Part shown: positions 10,316 through 21,370 of the stretch, piece by piece
Position numbering within the stretch: the stretch's first letter is position 1
Layout: each line of letters starts with the position of its first letter
Assembly (NCBI RefSeq): GCF_026914185.1
Contig: NC_070573.1
Location: 3,651,501-3,715,500 of the forward strand
DNA from: Puccinia triticina
Lineage: Eukaryota; Basidiomycota; Pucciniomycetes; Pucciniales; Pucciniaceae
DNA: 64,000 bases
Reading direction: 5' to 3'
Translations under genes and position numbers: made by a program
The notes under the pieces: model-generated
What the model was told of the DNA's origin: nothing
Seen by the model: the letters and a program-made list of their open reading frames with translations, nothing else
Databases searched by the model: none

Positions 10316-11128
10316 TGTGGTGATTTATATAGGCAAGCGCGGTAGAATGTCCACGCGGGGATAGCGCGGGCGGGGAATGCACAAAGCCGCTCAGGCAGAG
10401 TGCATTCCGGTGACATAAGCACTGAGGATGAGGTCAGGAAAGCACGCTAGGAAAGCTTACGGAAAGTCACGCGCAGATTGGAATGCACGGATTGCGGATT
10501 GCGGAACGCGGATTTCGGATTGCGGATTTCGGATTGGAGCAGAAAAGACAGGGCTGGACTGCGGCGGGACTACACACGTGGACTGGTAGCAGCGGCGCGT
10601 CAGCAGGTAAGCCATGACAGCCGGAGCGGGTTCCACCAGCGGGTGGAACCGGGGTGAAGGCGGCGGCGAGAGAACGACTGACAGGGGCTAGACAGAGGAC
10701 AGTGGGATGACAAGCGTCGGAGAGGAGCGGAGTCTGGGAGAGTGACGAGCAGGATAGCGGGCGGAGCTGGAGGACTAGTGCGGGAAAGTGTCAGGCGTGC
10801 GGGATCGGGTGGGAACGGTGACACACGTGGAGGGAAGGACAGGGGGCGGCTCATTATCCCATTATTCATTATCCTGATCCAATTATCCTTATCCTATCAT
10901 CTGAGGGGATTACTCATCATTGTACTTACAACTACGGACGTACGAGAGTGATTGGGAGATTATTGGTGTTCTTATTCTTATTGGAGAGTTACTTGCGGAT
11001 TTTTGCGCTTACGAAGTGCGGAGCTTTATTCACTTGCGGATTATTACGCTATAGATCAGGCTCAGTAGAGGAGGGCTGAAGGCTAGCGGAAAGTAGCAGT
11101 GCGGAGCCAAGTTACCGACAATCACACA
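10316..11128 (+). mobile_element. putative solo LTR inside hAT copy 2
   Basis: The segment starts TGTGGTGATT and ends AATCACACA, imperfectly inverted ends with TG...CA termini as in LTRs. It sits between the BED finger and a possible continuation of the transposase (frame INILEEGS near 11140). It is more G/C-rich in its first half than its host and contains a tandem GGATTGCGGATTTC-type run (10488-10540). No internal retroelement genes are present and no clean target duplication was found, so the solo-LTR call is structural only. Confidence 0.45.
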
Positions 11129-11162
11129 GCCCGGACATCAATATTCTTGAAGAAGGCAGTCA

Positions 11163-12395
11163 CACCAGGAAAAAAAAATAGTCACTTGATGGCAAGTGAC
11201 ATGATGCAGCTTTGGTTTCTGCTCCAGAGCTACTCCAGCGCTGCTCCAAGTCTGCTCCACCAGCACTTGTAGAGCTTGCAGGACTGCACCAGAGCACTCA
11301 ATGTGGCACAGTCAGCTGATCCTAATTTTTTCCCAGGAACAGCTGATGCTCATCATAAGCTGAGCAGTAGGCATTGACTGAGCCTGGGCCAAAGCTGAGC
11401 ATTGGCTGAGCCTGAGCCAAAGCTGAGCATTGGCTGAGCCTGGGCCGCAGCTGAGCATTGGATATTCCAAGCCTGAAACAAATCCAAGTGTCAGCTGGAC
11501 CAAGAATATTCCAAATCTGAGCATCAGCTTAGCCAACAATGGTCCAAAGCTGAGCCTCATCTTAGAAAAGGCTTGTGCAGAGCTTAGGATCAGCTGGGAC
11601 AATACTGTTCCAAAGATTAACACCAGCTGGGCCAAAATTTTTCAAAAGCTGAGCATCGGCTGAGCCAATGCTGGTACAAAGCTGAGCATTGGCTGAGCCA
11701 AGGCTGTTCCAAAGCTGAGTATCAGATTTTTTGAGACTATTCAAAAGATTAATATCACCTGAGCCAAGGCTGTTCCACAGCTGAGCATCAGCTGAGCCAA
11801 GGCTGGTCCGCAGCTGAGCATCAGCTGAGCCAAGGCTGGATCACATCTGAGGATCAGCTGAGCCAAGGATGGTCCACAGCTGAGCATCAGCTGAGCCAAG
11901 GTTAGTCCACAGCTGAGCATCAGCTGAGCCAAGGCTGGTCCACAGATGAGCATAAGCTGTTACAGGAGTGGTCAGACTCAGAATCTGAGCATTGGCTGGG
12001 CCAAGATTTATCCAAAGCTGAAAATCAGCTGAGCCAATGCTGGTCCAAAGCTGAGCATTGGCTGGGCCAATGATAGTCCTAATCTGAGTCTAAGCTGAGC
12101 CATGACTGGAATAAAGCTGAAAATAAGCTGGGCCAGGACTGGTTCTGATCTGGGCAACAAAGCTGAGCATGAGCTGGGCACCAAAGCTGAGCATAAGCGG
12201 GGAGCTAAAGCTGAGTATCAGCTGACCAGAAATGGGGATCAGTGGTGCCCAGCAAAAACTGAGGATCTCCTGTGGAAATTCTTAAACTGGTTAGATGGTG
12301 GGTAGATGGTGGGAAGATGATGGGTAGAGTGGGTAGATGGTGGGTAGCCCGCTGGAGCTGGCATGACATCAAGTGACTATTTTTTTTTCCTGGTG
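11163..12395. mobile_element. TIR element filled by a minisatellite
   Basis: Perfect 29-bp terminal inverted repeats: CACCAGG, nine A, TAGTCACTTGATG at 11163 and the exact complement ending at 12395. The flanks are GGCAGTCA and GGCAGCAT, possibly an 8-bp duplication with a one-base loss. The CACCAGG terminus is shared with the 5.7-kb insertion (1429). Apart from short unique ends (with CTGCTCC repeats near 11220-11270), the body is the tandem array described separately. No transposase. Confidence 0.75.
11340..12240. repeat. 33-bp minisatellite (AGCTGAGCATCAGCTGAGCC)
   Basis: Tandem units of about 33 bp, best preserved at 11775-11950: AGCTGAGCATCAGCTGAGCC followed by AAGGCTGGTCCAC. The half-words AGCTGAGC/GCTGAGCC and CAGCTG give internal symmetry. 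The period is a multiple of three, so long open frames with 11-residue periodicity appear on both strands; these are consequences of the repeat and not evidence for genes. Confidence 0.85.
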
Positions 12396-13021
12396 GGCAG
12401 CATTGAAGGCCCACCTTCTCTACCTGGAACAGCAATCACAGGTTATCAATGCAATTAAAGTGAGTTTCTTTTTCTGAATTGGTTGATCTGTTTCTGTTGT
12501 TTATCACTTGTAGGCTTCCAACTCAAAAATATTGCTTGTGTCGGATTTTTGGACCACCAAGGGTAGCCACAAGGCGTTTGTTGGAATATAGTGTTGCTAC
12601 ATAGGTAAAGATTGGAAATGTGTATGCCAGCACCTTGCAATCAAATACATTACTTGGCACCACAACGGTAAATATTTCGGCTGCTCCATTTGCCAAAGTT
12701 CTAACAAAACATGGCCTGCATGATAAGATAAGTCTTTGAAACTCATCTCTGCTTTTTTGAAATCGAGTCAGGCTAATTTTTCCTTCCAGCTCAGCTTCTG
12801 TTGAAAGATCATTCTTGGGTGCAGCAACAGTGTGCTCATCAGGACGGTCTAGTCTTTCAGTCCAAACAATTGAGCGGTGCATCAGCAGCCACATGTGGCT
12901 GCGCAACAACGTGAGGATGGAAGGCGACTTCAAGGATTGTCAAAAACTGATTGATGGGGTGCTCAAGAAACCAAAATTTGAATCAGCCGCAAGGAATAAG
13001 GATCTTAAAAAATCAAAATAG
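12396..13021 (+). pseudogene. hAT transposase (copy 2), catalytic and C-terminal parts
   Basis: After the TIR element and a putative intron (ending about 12513), the frame reads VSDFWTTKGSHKAFVGI (about 12535-12590), the hAT catalytic Asp block; the codon after it is TAG. The next block is CQHLAIKYITWHHNGK. From about 12785 comes the C-terminal hAT dimerisation domain: SASVERSFLGAATVCSSGRS, then SLSVQTIERCISSHMWL, ending at a TAG (13019-13021). The central part is missing, so this is a deleted, interrupted pseudogene. Confidence 0.75.
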
Positions 13022-13129
13022 TTCACTAGAGATTATCTTACATATGAGGTGTTGCCCCTCAATTTTCTTTTGCTTTCTCTCTCTAACAGAAATTTAACAA
13101 TGAGAATGAAAACCGCTTCCCCCTCCCCC

Positions 13130-13341
13130 CCAAGAAAAGTGCTATAAAATAGCGTAGTGTGCCATTTATAGTGGAAGCGTAGTGCTTTTGCACAATTTTC
13201 TGGCTATAAATAGCAGCTACAAAAAGAGAAAAGCTACAAGCTTGCACCAAAAAGCACAAGCGTAGCCCAAAAGAGCTATGAATTAGCGCAGCCCTACGCT
13301 TTGCACTATGCTGCACTATCTGTAGCGCAGCGCTTTCACCA
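13130..13341 (+). repeat. TAGCG-rich right subterminal region of hAT copy 2
   Basis: Dense TAGCG, GTAGCGCAGCGC and AAAAGC words, like the left end (9117-9425) and the foldback elements. It ends CGCTTTCACCA directly against the duplicated satellite sequence at 13342. Such subterminal repeats commonly serve as transposase binding sites in hAT elements; here that is inference. Confidence 0.55.
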
Positions 13342-13891
13342 TTGGTGTTTCTGCCACTATATCTCATCCCAGCGTGGGAATTCTTCTGCCATATGGTTAC
13401 TAAAATGTTTAAAAGCGCCCAAAGGTTCATTATTTAACTTTACTGACCACAAAACCCCCAAATGTAGCAGCCACAGTCTGATCAGTTTCCAAATATCACT
13501 GATTTGGTAGTTTGTTGGTGTTTCTGCCACTATATCTCATCCCAAGGTGGAAATTCTTCTGCCATATGGTTACCAAAATGTTTACAAGCACCAAAAATTT
13601 CATTAGGTACCTTTACTGACCACAAAACCCCCAAATTTAGCAGCTACAGTCTCATCAGTTTCCAAATATCACTACTTTGGTAGTTTCTTGGTGTTTCTGC
13701 CACTATATCGCATCCCAGTGTGGGAATTCTTCTGCCATATGGTTACCAAAGTGTTTACAAGCCCCCAAAAGTGCATTATGTATCTTTACTGACCACAAAA
13801 CCCCCAAATGTAGCAGCTATAGTCTGATCAGTTCCCAAATATCACTAAGTTGGTAGTTTCTTGGTGTTTCCGCCACTATGTCTCATCCCAG
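13342..13891 (+). repeat. 173-bp satellite, block 2
   Basis: Monomer starts (GTGTTT) at 13345, 13518, 13691 and 13864, again exactly 173 bp apart, with the same internal blocks as block 1. The array ends in CATCCCAG at 13891, where an LTR-like sequence (TGTAAAG) begins. Blocks 1 and 2 were one array before the hAT insertion. Confidence 0.9.
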
Positions 13892-14223
13892 TGTAAAGCC
13901 CGCGCTGCGCAGACTTCACAATCATGTCACAGACCCTTTCACATATTCCTCCTCCGCCGTACATATAGTTAGATCCTTTTTCCAATACTAGCTTGGCAGA
14001 GAACTTGGATGCCCCTTCTCTTCGCCAACGCTAGGTAAGCCATTATCTTCTTTCCTTCTTCCCTTTCTAGTTGTAGTATTCACTGAAGAGAGAACTTGGA
14101 CGCCCCTTCTCTCTGCCGACGCTAGAAATACAAACCAACCGTTGGAGCTAGAACTTTAGGCTCCAAGCCCGCTCCCCATGCCCGTTGAGACATCTTAGTG
14201 AAGGACTCATCTGAGTCCTTACA
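13892..14223 (+). mobile_element. putative LTR (332 bp) of a retroelement
   Basis: Starts TGTAAAGCCCG inside a satellite monomer and ends GAGTCCTTACA; the termini TGTAA/TTACA are inverted. Within it, two diverged copies of AGAGAACTTGGATGCCCC and an AACGCTAG block lie about 90 bp apart, the first followed by GTAAG. A gag-like frame follows at 14627. No primer binding site was recognised and no second LTR is visible, so the element is incomplete or the call is wrong. Confidence 0.45.
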
Positions 14224-14626
14224 CTTTTTTTTTCTACTCCAGTCAAATCAATTGGCATTTTTTTTCTCCTTCTGCCTCCGCTTCTGCTTCCGTGGCCAAG
14301 CAACTACTGATTGCTCAGCGACTCAAACTATTGCCAGTCTGTTGATTCGTCAATCTGTCCGCCCGCCCGCCCACTAATACTCCTCTATCCCCTTGCCTTG
14401 CCCTCAAGGCCATCCAAATCTATCTGAACCTATCTGAGCCCCTAAAACTCCCCAACTTCAACCTTCCTGACCAACCGCCCGCCCGTTCCCACTTGCCCAC
14501 TGCCTCTACCGTCCCACCACATCCAATTCCTCTCTTCTCCGGACGCTTTCCCACCTTGTAATCGCCGCTTCCCCATTGAATCAAAGACCTTGCTCCTGCA
14601 AACCCCCTCCTCTCCCTAGACTCAGT

Positions 14627-15136
14627 ATGTGACAATCAAACAAAACAGCGGACCGCTACAAAGCACGCATCAGACGTCTGGAGGGTGTTGTCCAGCTTCT
14701 TTTAGCTGGGACAGAGACCGCAAAGTTCCCCTTAGCCTCAGCTGCTCCCCCGGACATCTTGTTCCAATACTCAACTGATCAAGGCCTTGTGCCTTTGCTA
14801 CCCAAATCAACGGTGATTTCCCTTGCAAACGACTGTCAAATCTGGAAGCTTACGCAACCAATCCAGCCAATCACCCCGCCTAATTGCTACATCTCCTCAG
14901 ATCAACCACTTGCCTCAAGCTCCCCTCAGGCAGAAATGTGGCGGCCCCGCCCAACCAACCTGTCCTCTTCGCCTCCCCCCAGGCTGTCAAACGCTGCTAC
15001 AGCGGGACCAAGCTGCTCGGCACCAATCTTCCCGGGCTTGGACTTGCCCAACTTGGCCGCCACAACGCGCTTGCCGTCCTCCCCATCAACCTCCAAATTT
15101 CCACCCAGCTCAACCACCTTGCACTACAAACATTGA
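14627..15136 (+). pseudogene. gag-like protein of an LTR retroelement
   Basis: The frame starts ATG TGA CAA (14627): the second codon is a stop that was probably CGA. It then reads RYKARIRRLEGVVQLLLAG, an amphipathic helix common at the start of fungal retroelement gag proteins. A Pro/Ser-rich tail follows to 15136. No zinc knuckle, protease or polymerase follows; the rest is lost. The identification rests on position behind an LTR-like sequence and on composition. Confidence 0.45.
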
Positions 15137-15749
15137 TGCATTTGGGAGGGCATATATTGATCAAATTATATTGATCATTTTTTTTTTTTTTTGAAATTTC
15201 TCCTTAATTTTTTTCCTTCCTGCAACATCATAACCCTCTGATCATCTCTCTTTCTCTTGATTTCCTCCTGTCTTAGTTTTTGACCATAGTAAAAGCTTTA
15301 TTTTGTTGCCAGATCAAATAGGTCATTTTTACATACTCATATGAATTATTCCTGGGAAAAATAGTCTGTTAAGTCAGGCAGGGAGGGGGAATGGGGAGGC
15401 ATGAACTATTGTCACTTGAACCTTGCAGAAGTGTTGAAATCTACTTTCCAAAAAAAAGGAAAAAAAAGAAAAACCAATCAGTCTCAATATATTATGCTAC
15501 ATCAATTTTGTTCAAATTTAATGGCTTGTATATATGACTCATCATATCCAATATCCTAAATTTCTACTAGGCCTGAGATTGATTTAATGTTTGTACCAGA
15601 TTTGAGTAAGGTGTCTTTTGCGTCTTTTGTTCAATCAAAGACAAATGGGAGGTGTTTCCCCAATATATTTAATGGGTCAACTGATGTTATCTCAGAATCT
15701 GAGGTTCAACATTTTTTAAATGTAAAGAGATTGATTGAGTCTGGTTGGT
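15137..15749. other. AT-rich stretch, nothing recognised
   Basis: Contains a T-run (15177-15192) and short open frames only. The 79-codon frame starting near 15590 shows no recognisable domain and its last part lies in diverged satellite sequence. Confidence 0.4.
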
Positions 15750-16078
15750 TTGAAACTATCTCCTCCCTGAAATTATCAGGCAGTGTTTTTTGTGCTTCTG
15801 CCACTGTGTCTCAACCAGGGCTATAATTTATTTCATGATATTGGTACCATGAGGATCAGCAATATCTGAACAATAATTTGAGAAATTTTTGGTCTATGAA
15901 AGTCCCAAAATGTTGCAGTTACAGTCTGATCAGTGTGAAATATTGCCTAATTGGTTGGTTTTGTTGTGTTTCTACAACTATATCTCAACTAGCAATGGGG
16001 ATGAATTCATGATATTGGTACCATAATGATGGAAAAATTTGAAAGATTAATTTAGGAAGGTTTTTTGCCAATGAAAAT
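15750..16078 (+). repeat. diverged satellite monomers
   Basis: Two units (GTGCTTCTGCCACTGTGTCT near 15794 and GTGTTTCTACAACTATATCT near 15968) are about 174 bp apart and correspond to the 173-bp satellite. They share ACAGTCTGATCAGT and an ATGATATTGGTACCAT block that the homogeneous array lacks. The second unit is cut at 16079 by a chromovirus LTR. Confidence 0.7.
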
Positions 16079-17087
16079 TGTCAGCTATGTTTATGAAACT
16101 TAGGGTAAAAACCCGTCAGAAATAAAGGTTTTTGCCCTAGTACTATAACTGTACTGAAATAAAACACTGGCAATAATGTGCCAAACTTGCTACGTGGTAT
16201 TTAACCACTACAACGGTTTGAACACTCTTATGTAAGAGTAAGATATTTGTAATCAATAAGGTTTACTTATTAAGAACAGGGATATATAAGGTTTTTGACG
16301 TAGAAATAGCTGGTAAGCGCTTAAACTGATTGGCTGCGCGTCAGAGGCGGAGGTCTTACAGCAACTATTCATAAAGATATAACTGTAATAAATGCTTATA
16401 AGGGATATTAGCAATTTTAGAGTTAAGATCTAGTGGATTTCGTGCCAGGAGGGCAGAAATAAAGGAACTGGTGGTTTTAATAAGCCAGAGGAGAATTTTC
16501 ACGAGTTAACTTACACGTTAATGGGTGGTGAAATGTCTGGGGGGACAATTCCAGTGGCTCAATTACCTCCTTAAATACTGGAGAGGTCTTTGAGGGCGCT
16601 GAAATGTTCCCATTGGTTTTGGCTGTGGGTAAATGCCAAGGGTAGACGTGCAATCTGCCTTGGTTATGGGTATTTTATTTGTAAAATATTACACAACTTC
16701 CCTTACTCCCACACATGACATTTGTATAACCAATTGTCACGTGAAATAGCTTAATATGAAGTGTAATATCAATTTGTACTAACTGTTACTCTCACCCGTG
16801 GATCCTGTTTTACGGTGGAAAGGAATTTTACTAATTAATATAATTTTATGTATTTTAATTTATGTACAGATTTTTATGTAGTTTTCCTGCTCTTTGGAGC
16901 GCTTTATGGCTATGCTTACATATATGAAAAAATGTATGAAGGAGTAGGAATGAGGGGTTACTTTGAGTGGGTGAACCCCCTCAATTTAACACGAGGATTC
17001 TGAATATTCAATAATATTTCAGGATTTGTCAATGGTTTACCAGTTTTTGCAGACTTTAGGATACTTGTTGTATCTCTAAGGCTGACA
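16079..17087 (-). mobile_element. 3' LTR of the minus-strand chromovirus (1009 bp)
   Basis: Begins TGTCAGC and ends GCTGACA, a perfect 7-bp inverted terminus. On the minus strand it is directly preceded by a polypurine tract (TAGAGGGGGCAAG, complement of 17088-17100), the second-strand primer of LTR elements. It lies immediately downstream of the integrase and chromodomain reading frames, as a 3' LTR should. The 5' LTR is missing because the element is truncated near 21110. Confidence 0.85.
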
Positions 17088-17109
17088 CTTGCCCCCTCTA
17101 AAAAGATTG

Positions 17110-17991
17110 TACTCAATCTTTGTTCTTAGTGTTCCTGAATCTCCAGAGGTATTTGTCTGCATCTTTTATGTCTTTCTCTGGTAGCCATTCATCTTCATGA
17201 ATTGGGTTCCTATATCTTACAAGATATAATTTATCTTTCTCCCCTCTGATCTTTTTGTCCTGTAAGATCTTGTGAATTTTCTTCTCCTCTTATTCTTCAA
17301 GTGGAGGTACTTCTGCTTCAGGTATATCCTTGTGTAAAAGAAATAGTTCAGCGTTTGATTCATTATAATGCTTAAGTAAGCTTACTGGGAATGTAGGATG
17401 TTTCTTTTCTAGTTCTCCATATAGTTCCACTTCTACTGCATTTGGTCCATGTAAAGCTTTGACTACAAATGGACCTACAAAGGCATTTCTAAGTTTCTTG
17501 GGTCCTTTAATATTAGTAAAGTTTGTGGTTGATATTAATACTAAGTCTCCTATTTTGAAGTCGGGTACTTTATGCTTTTTGTCCCATTTTTCTTTGCTGT
17601 ATTCAAATGCATTGTCCATGCTTTGTTGTGCGTGTTTTCTGGCTTTGTCCAGCATGTTCTTAAAGCTTGCTGCTGTGGGGTGTACTTCTACAAATTCCTT
17701 TTTCAGGCTGTCCTGTGGTAGTCTGGGGTTCCATCCTTTCTCTAGAATAGCTGGTGTCTTCCCTGTTGATGCATGGGTTGATGTCCTATAGGCTAGCTCT
17801 AGGGCTGGTAATAGTGTGACCCAGTCATCAGTAAATCCATCAGAGTCTTTGAACTCCAATCCATAGGCACAAAATCTCCTTAGCATGTCTTCTAAAGTCT
17901 GAATCATTCTCTCTGTCAGCCCATCTGTTTGTGGATGGTATGCTGTTGAGAAAGACAGTTTAGTCCAAATAAGCGGTACAATCCTCTCCAC
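17110..17991 (-). pseudogene. chromovirus integrase C-terminus and chromodomain
   Basis: Minus-strand frame with TAYHPQTDGLTERMIQTLED, the integrase block holding the catalytic Glu, then the GPFVVKALHGPNAVEVEL C-terminal fold. The frame ends in LEE followed by TAA (17287-17289). Reading on in the same frame gives KKIHKILQDKKIRG, then LYLVRYRNPIHEDEWLPEKD and NTKNKD before a stop near 17127. This matches a chromodomain, the module that steers chromoviruses to heterochromatin. The TAA severs it from integrase unless read through. The upstream part is in another frame (one frameshift near 17950). Confidence 0.8.
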
Positions 17992-19265
17992 AGATCTGAT
18001 GTAAACTTGGGATCTCTGTCACTGATGATAATTTTGAATAGTCCTGTCCATGAAATCACCTGTCGCCAGATCATTATGGCTGTGTCCATAGCTGTGTCAT
18101 CTTTATGACATGGTAGAAATATAGGTGTTTTACTAAATCTGTCCACAATGACTAGACATGCATTATAGTTCTTCTTTTCTCCAGGTGGTAGTCCTGTAAC
18201 CCAGTCCATGTTAACTGTTTCCCATGGTCTAGTGGGTTCTTCCATTTTTATCATGTGCCCAAATCTTTTGCCTGTTGCTTTATTTGCTCTCTGGCATCTC
18301 TCACATGTAGTGCAGTATGTCTCTACATCTTGTTGCCATGTTGGCCACCATGCTAGATTCCTCACTCTGTCTTCTGTTCTGTCTGAAGATAGATGGCCAG
18401 ATGATGTACTGTCATGGCATTCATGTAGTAGTGTATTGATCAATACTCTGTCCATTACTGCTAGTACACATGTATGTTTGGATCTGTGGTAGATGATTCC
18501 GTCAAATAGGTGAAATCTTCCTTCTTGATATGATTTCTTCCATGCTGTGTCCAGTGCTGCAATCAGGTCATCATCCTTTGAATCCGTTTTGGATAATATT
18601 TGTACCAACAATGTACAGTTCTTGTAACTGTTTCTGATTTCTTCAAAGAATTCATCCTTCAGTTCAGTAATGCTAATTCCCATAATTGGTAACTCTTCTG
18701 GGTCTTCAGGTGCCCAGGCTGGATTATCTGGTGTATTTGGTAGGGACCACCTAGAGAGTCCATCTGCATTTTTATGCAATCTCCCTTCATTATGAATTAT
18801 TGTCATGTTACCTGATCTATATACTTGAATGGATATCTGCCATCTGAGCATGTGTCTGTTAGAGGTCTTTATATTAATGAGTGATTTTAGTGCTATACAG
18901 TCTGTGATGACGTCAAACACCCTTCCATCTAGATAGTAATGTAGTTTTTCTAGGGCCCAGACTAAACATAGGCATTCTAGTTGACTTGCTCCATAGCGTG
19001 CTTCAGTTTTCTTGAGTTGTCTGGATATGAAACAAATGGGACCTTCCACTGGTTTATCATTGATGATTTGTAATTGGTGGAGGGCTGCTCCTAGTCCTTC
19101 CGTTGAGGCAGCAACATATAACACAAAAGGTTCCTTGAAATCTCGCATTAATAGTAGAGGTGCTCTAGTCAGATGTTCTCTTATTTTATGAAATGCCATG
19201 TGTCTTTCTGTTGTCATTTCAAAGGCTGTGTCATTGGAAGCTATTTCATACAAGCTTCTGGCCAT
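17916..19265 (-). pseudogene. chromovirus RNase H and integrase
   Basis: 449-codon minus-strand frame. The N-terminal part is the end of RT and RNase H (FVLYVAASTEGLGAAL; the usual first Asp is Ala, so RNase H is probably dead). Next come the tether with HNEGRLHKNADGLSRW, the integrase HHCC finger (HECHDSTSSGH, then CTTCERCQRA) and the first two acidic catalytic positions (VNMDWVTGLPPG and ISDRDPKFTSDLW). The Glu block lies in the next frame. The upstream joint (19266-19279) needs a frame change to restore GQHLEGYAAMARS. Clearly a decayed pol. Confidence 0.88.
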
Positions 19266-19279
19266 GGCTGCATAGCCTT

Positions 19280-21109
19280 CTAGGTGTTGTCCGAGTAGCT
19301 GGCAAACCCAAGAAAGCTTTGCATTTCTTTTTTGTTTGTTGGTGCTGGTTTCTGTAACACTGCTGCTACTTTATTCTGGTCTATGCATAATGCTAGTCCT
19401 GAAACTACAAGTCGTAGTGCTTTAATTTCTGCAAATCCAAATGCACATTTCTTTAGTGATATTTTCATATTAACGTTAATTATCTTTGTTGGAACTAGTT
19501 CTATTCTACTCATATGGTCTCCCCATGTCTCAGAACATATAATTATGTCATCTATGTATATAATTAGCCATCCCAGTCCAAGTTCTTCACAGAAGATGGT
19601 ATTCATCATTCTTTGGAAATGTGATGGGGCATTTTTAATTCTAAAAGGCATTCTGAGGTACTCATAAACACCTTTATGTGTTATAATTCTCAGGTATTTT
19701 CTTGCACGTTCTGTTACTACATTCTGATGGAATCCTTTCAAAGCATCCATACTTGTAATGTATTTTGCTTTGGCTAGGTTTGTCAGTGTCTCCTGTATCC
19801 TTGGTATAGGGTATCTGTCTGGGACTGTGTAGGTGTTCAGTGCGCGGAAATCTCCTACCATGCATGATTTACCATTGTGGTAGGTTATAATTACTGGTGT
19901 GGTGATTTCCATCTCTTCATTATGCCCTACTTTTCTAAGGACATTGAGCCTTACTAACTCATCGAGGTGTTTTGCAAGCTCTTCTCTTGCTCTAGGGCTT
20001 GCTGCGTAAGCTGGTCTCCTTAGCAAAGGTGGGTAGGGGCGCTCAATGTTTAATGTGATTTCCACTTCATGGCCTATGACTGCCCCTAGTGGTTCCTTAT
20101 CTGATGCAAATGCAGTCTTGTTCCTATACAGCATGTTGCGTAACTGTAATAGTTGGTCTAAACTCAGTTTATCATTAAAATTAGCTTCTGCTAGTTGTTC
20201 TCTTCCAAATCTCTCTTTTTCTTCATCCTGTATTTTTACTTGCTCCACAGGTAAAGGCTCTTTGGATTTGAATAGGAATTTCTTCTTCTTATTGTCATTC
20301 CCAATAGTAAAGTATCTTTCTCTGCTATTGGTTATTTCAAAGCCATAGATATTTAAGTAGTCATTTCCTAGCATGAAGTGTTTACTCACTGCATCCTCTA
20401 TTACAATGAATTCTACTGTCATTCTGACTGAACCTGATGGGTGAGGGATTATTATGGGGCATTCAAATACTCCTATTGGATTCATGGTACTGCTTGCGCT
20501 ATTTATTCTTACTTTCCCAAGTGGTAGAAGGATGTCTTTGTATTCTGGGCATAATTTTCTCAAGTATGTCTCAGGTACTACTGAGCAGTATGCTCCACTG
20601 TCCAGTAACATTTCTGCTTCTCTACCATTAAACAGTATGTGTGTAATGTTTGTTTTACCAGCTGTGTAGCCTTTCCCTCTTGTAGGTTTTGTTTTCATCA
20701 GTCTGGCTTCCTGGATATTTCCTATAGGTTGTCCAGGATGCCATGCTTGTGGTAAATTGTGCTCTGTTTCAGCTTCTGCCACTTCTATGTCTATGTTGAT
20801 CATGTTACAAGACCCTGATGAGACTGATGACCCATCATCATGTGTTTCCTCTGTGTCTGATTGAGTCTTCTCTTCAGCTGTTTCTTCTGCCTCTATTTCA
20901 ACATTGTTAATGTTTTTCTTTGGTTGAGGGCAGTTTGGTGAAGTGTGTCCCATCTTACCACAGTTGTAGCACTTCTTATCCTTCTGATAACTCTGGTCTT
21001 TTGAAGTGGATGGTTTTTTCTCTTCTGTTTTCTCAGTTTTATCTCCTTGATATCTAGGCTTATATCTTCTGCCAATGCGTGTACGTGTAGTTATGTCTTC
21101 TAATCCCAC
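19280..21109 (-). pseudogene. chromovirus gag C-terminus, protease and reverse transcriptase
   Basis: 609-codon minus-strand frame. Order: Lys-rich segment, CCHC knuckle (CYNCGKMGHTSPNC, about residues 49-62), acidic linker, retropepsin with LLDSGAYCSVV, and reverse transcriptase with FRALNTYTVPDRYPIPRIQE, the F-R-M-P region and the catalytic YIDD (near 19550-19562). A single gag-protease-RT frame is typical of Tf1/chromovirus elements. The capsid part, 5' UTR and 5' LTR are absent: the frame is cut at about 21110 next to the dispersed 260-bp repeat. Confidence 0.88.
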
Positions 21110-21119
21110 TTTCTTAATC

Positions 21120-21370
21120 CACAGAATTCTAGACCTGTAGATCTAAGTTTTGGGGTATTTTTTTTTCTCACAAAATGAGGCAAAAAATGCCCCTTTTTCT
21201 CACTTGGCACGTTGAATATCCCCAAAGGCCCGAAGGCCCTATGGATGACCCTCCAGCTGTGCCAGAGCAACGAGCAAAAGAGGGCCGGTTGGTAAGCTAG
21301 CCAGGGAGGGCCTAACCAAGCAGTTGGGGGCCTCCCAGGGAGGGGGCGGACAAAACCGAATCCCCTGCGG
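21120..21370 (-). repeat. dispersed ~260-bp repeat, copy 2
   Basis: Reverse-complement relative of 6203-6470, directly abutting the truncated 5' side of the chromovirus. Its insertion, or recombination at it, may have removed the 5' end of the retroelement. Confidence 0.6.

Larger units (their letters stand above)
9111..13341 (+). mobile_element. hAT element (copy 2) inserted in the satellite
   Basis: The satellite is interrupted between two identical 10-bp copies of TTGGTGTTTC (9101-9110 and 13342-13351), so the segment between them is an insertion. Its ends carry dense TAGCG-type words (about 9117-9425 and 13130-13341) and short imperfect inverted repeats (GGTGGAAGG near the left end, CTTTCACC near the right). 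Inside are the pieces of one hAT transposase in order: N-terminal exon, BED finger, catalytic Asp block and C-terminal dimerisation block. The CAAAAAGTGCCCAT motif near the left end is shared with the TAGCG foldback elements, which suggests those are its relatives. The element is interrupted by at least two further insertions. Confidence 0.75.

Noticed and set aside
10316..11128. Clean target duplication around the putative solo LTR
   Set aside because: Flanks AGCGG and GCCCG do not match, so I did not claim one.
11340..12240. Several long open frames with repeated LMLSCGPALAQ-like units
   Set aside because: They exist on both strands because the 33-bp repeat is a multiple of three; no other sign of coding.
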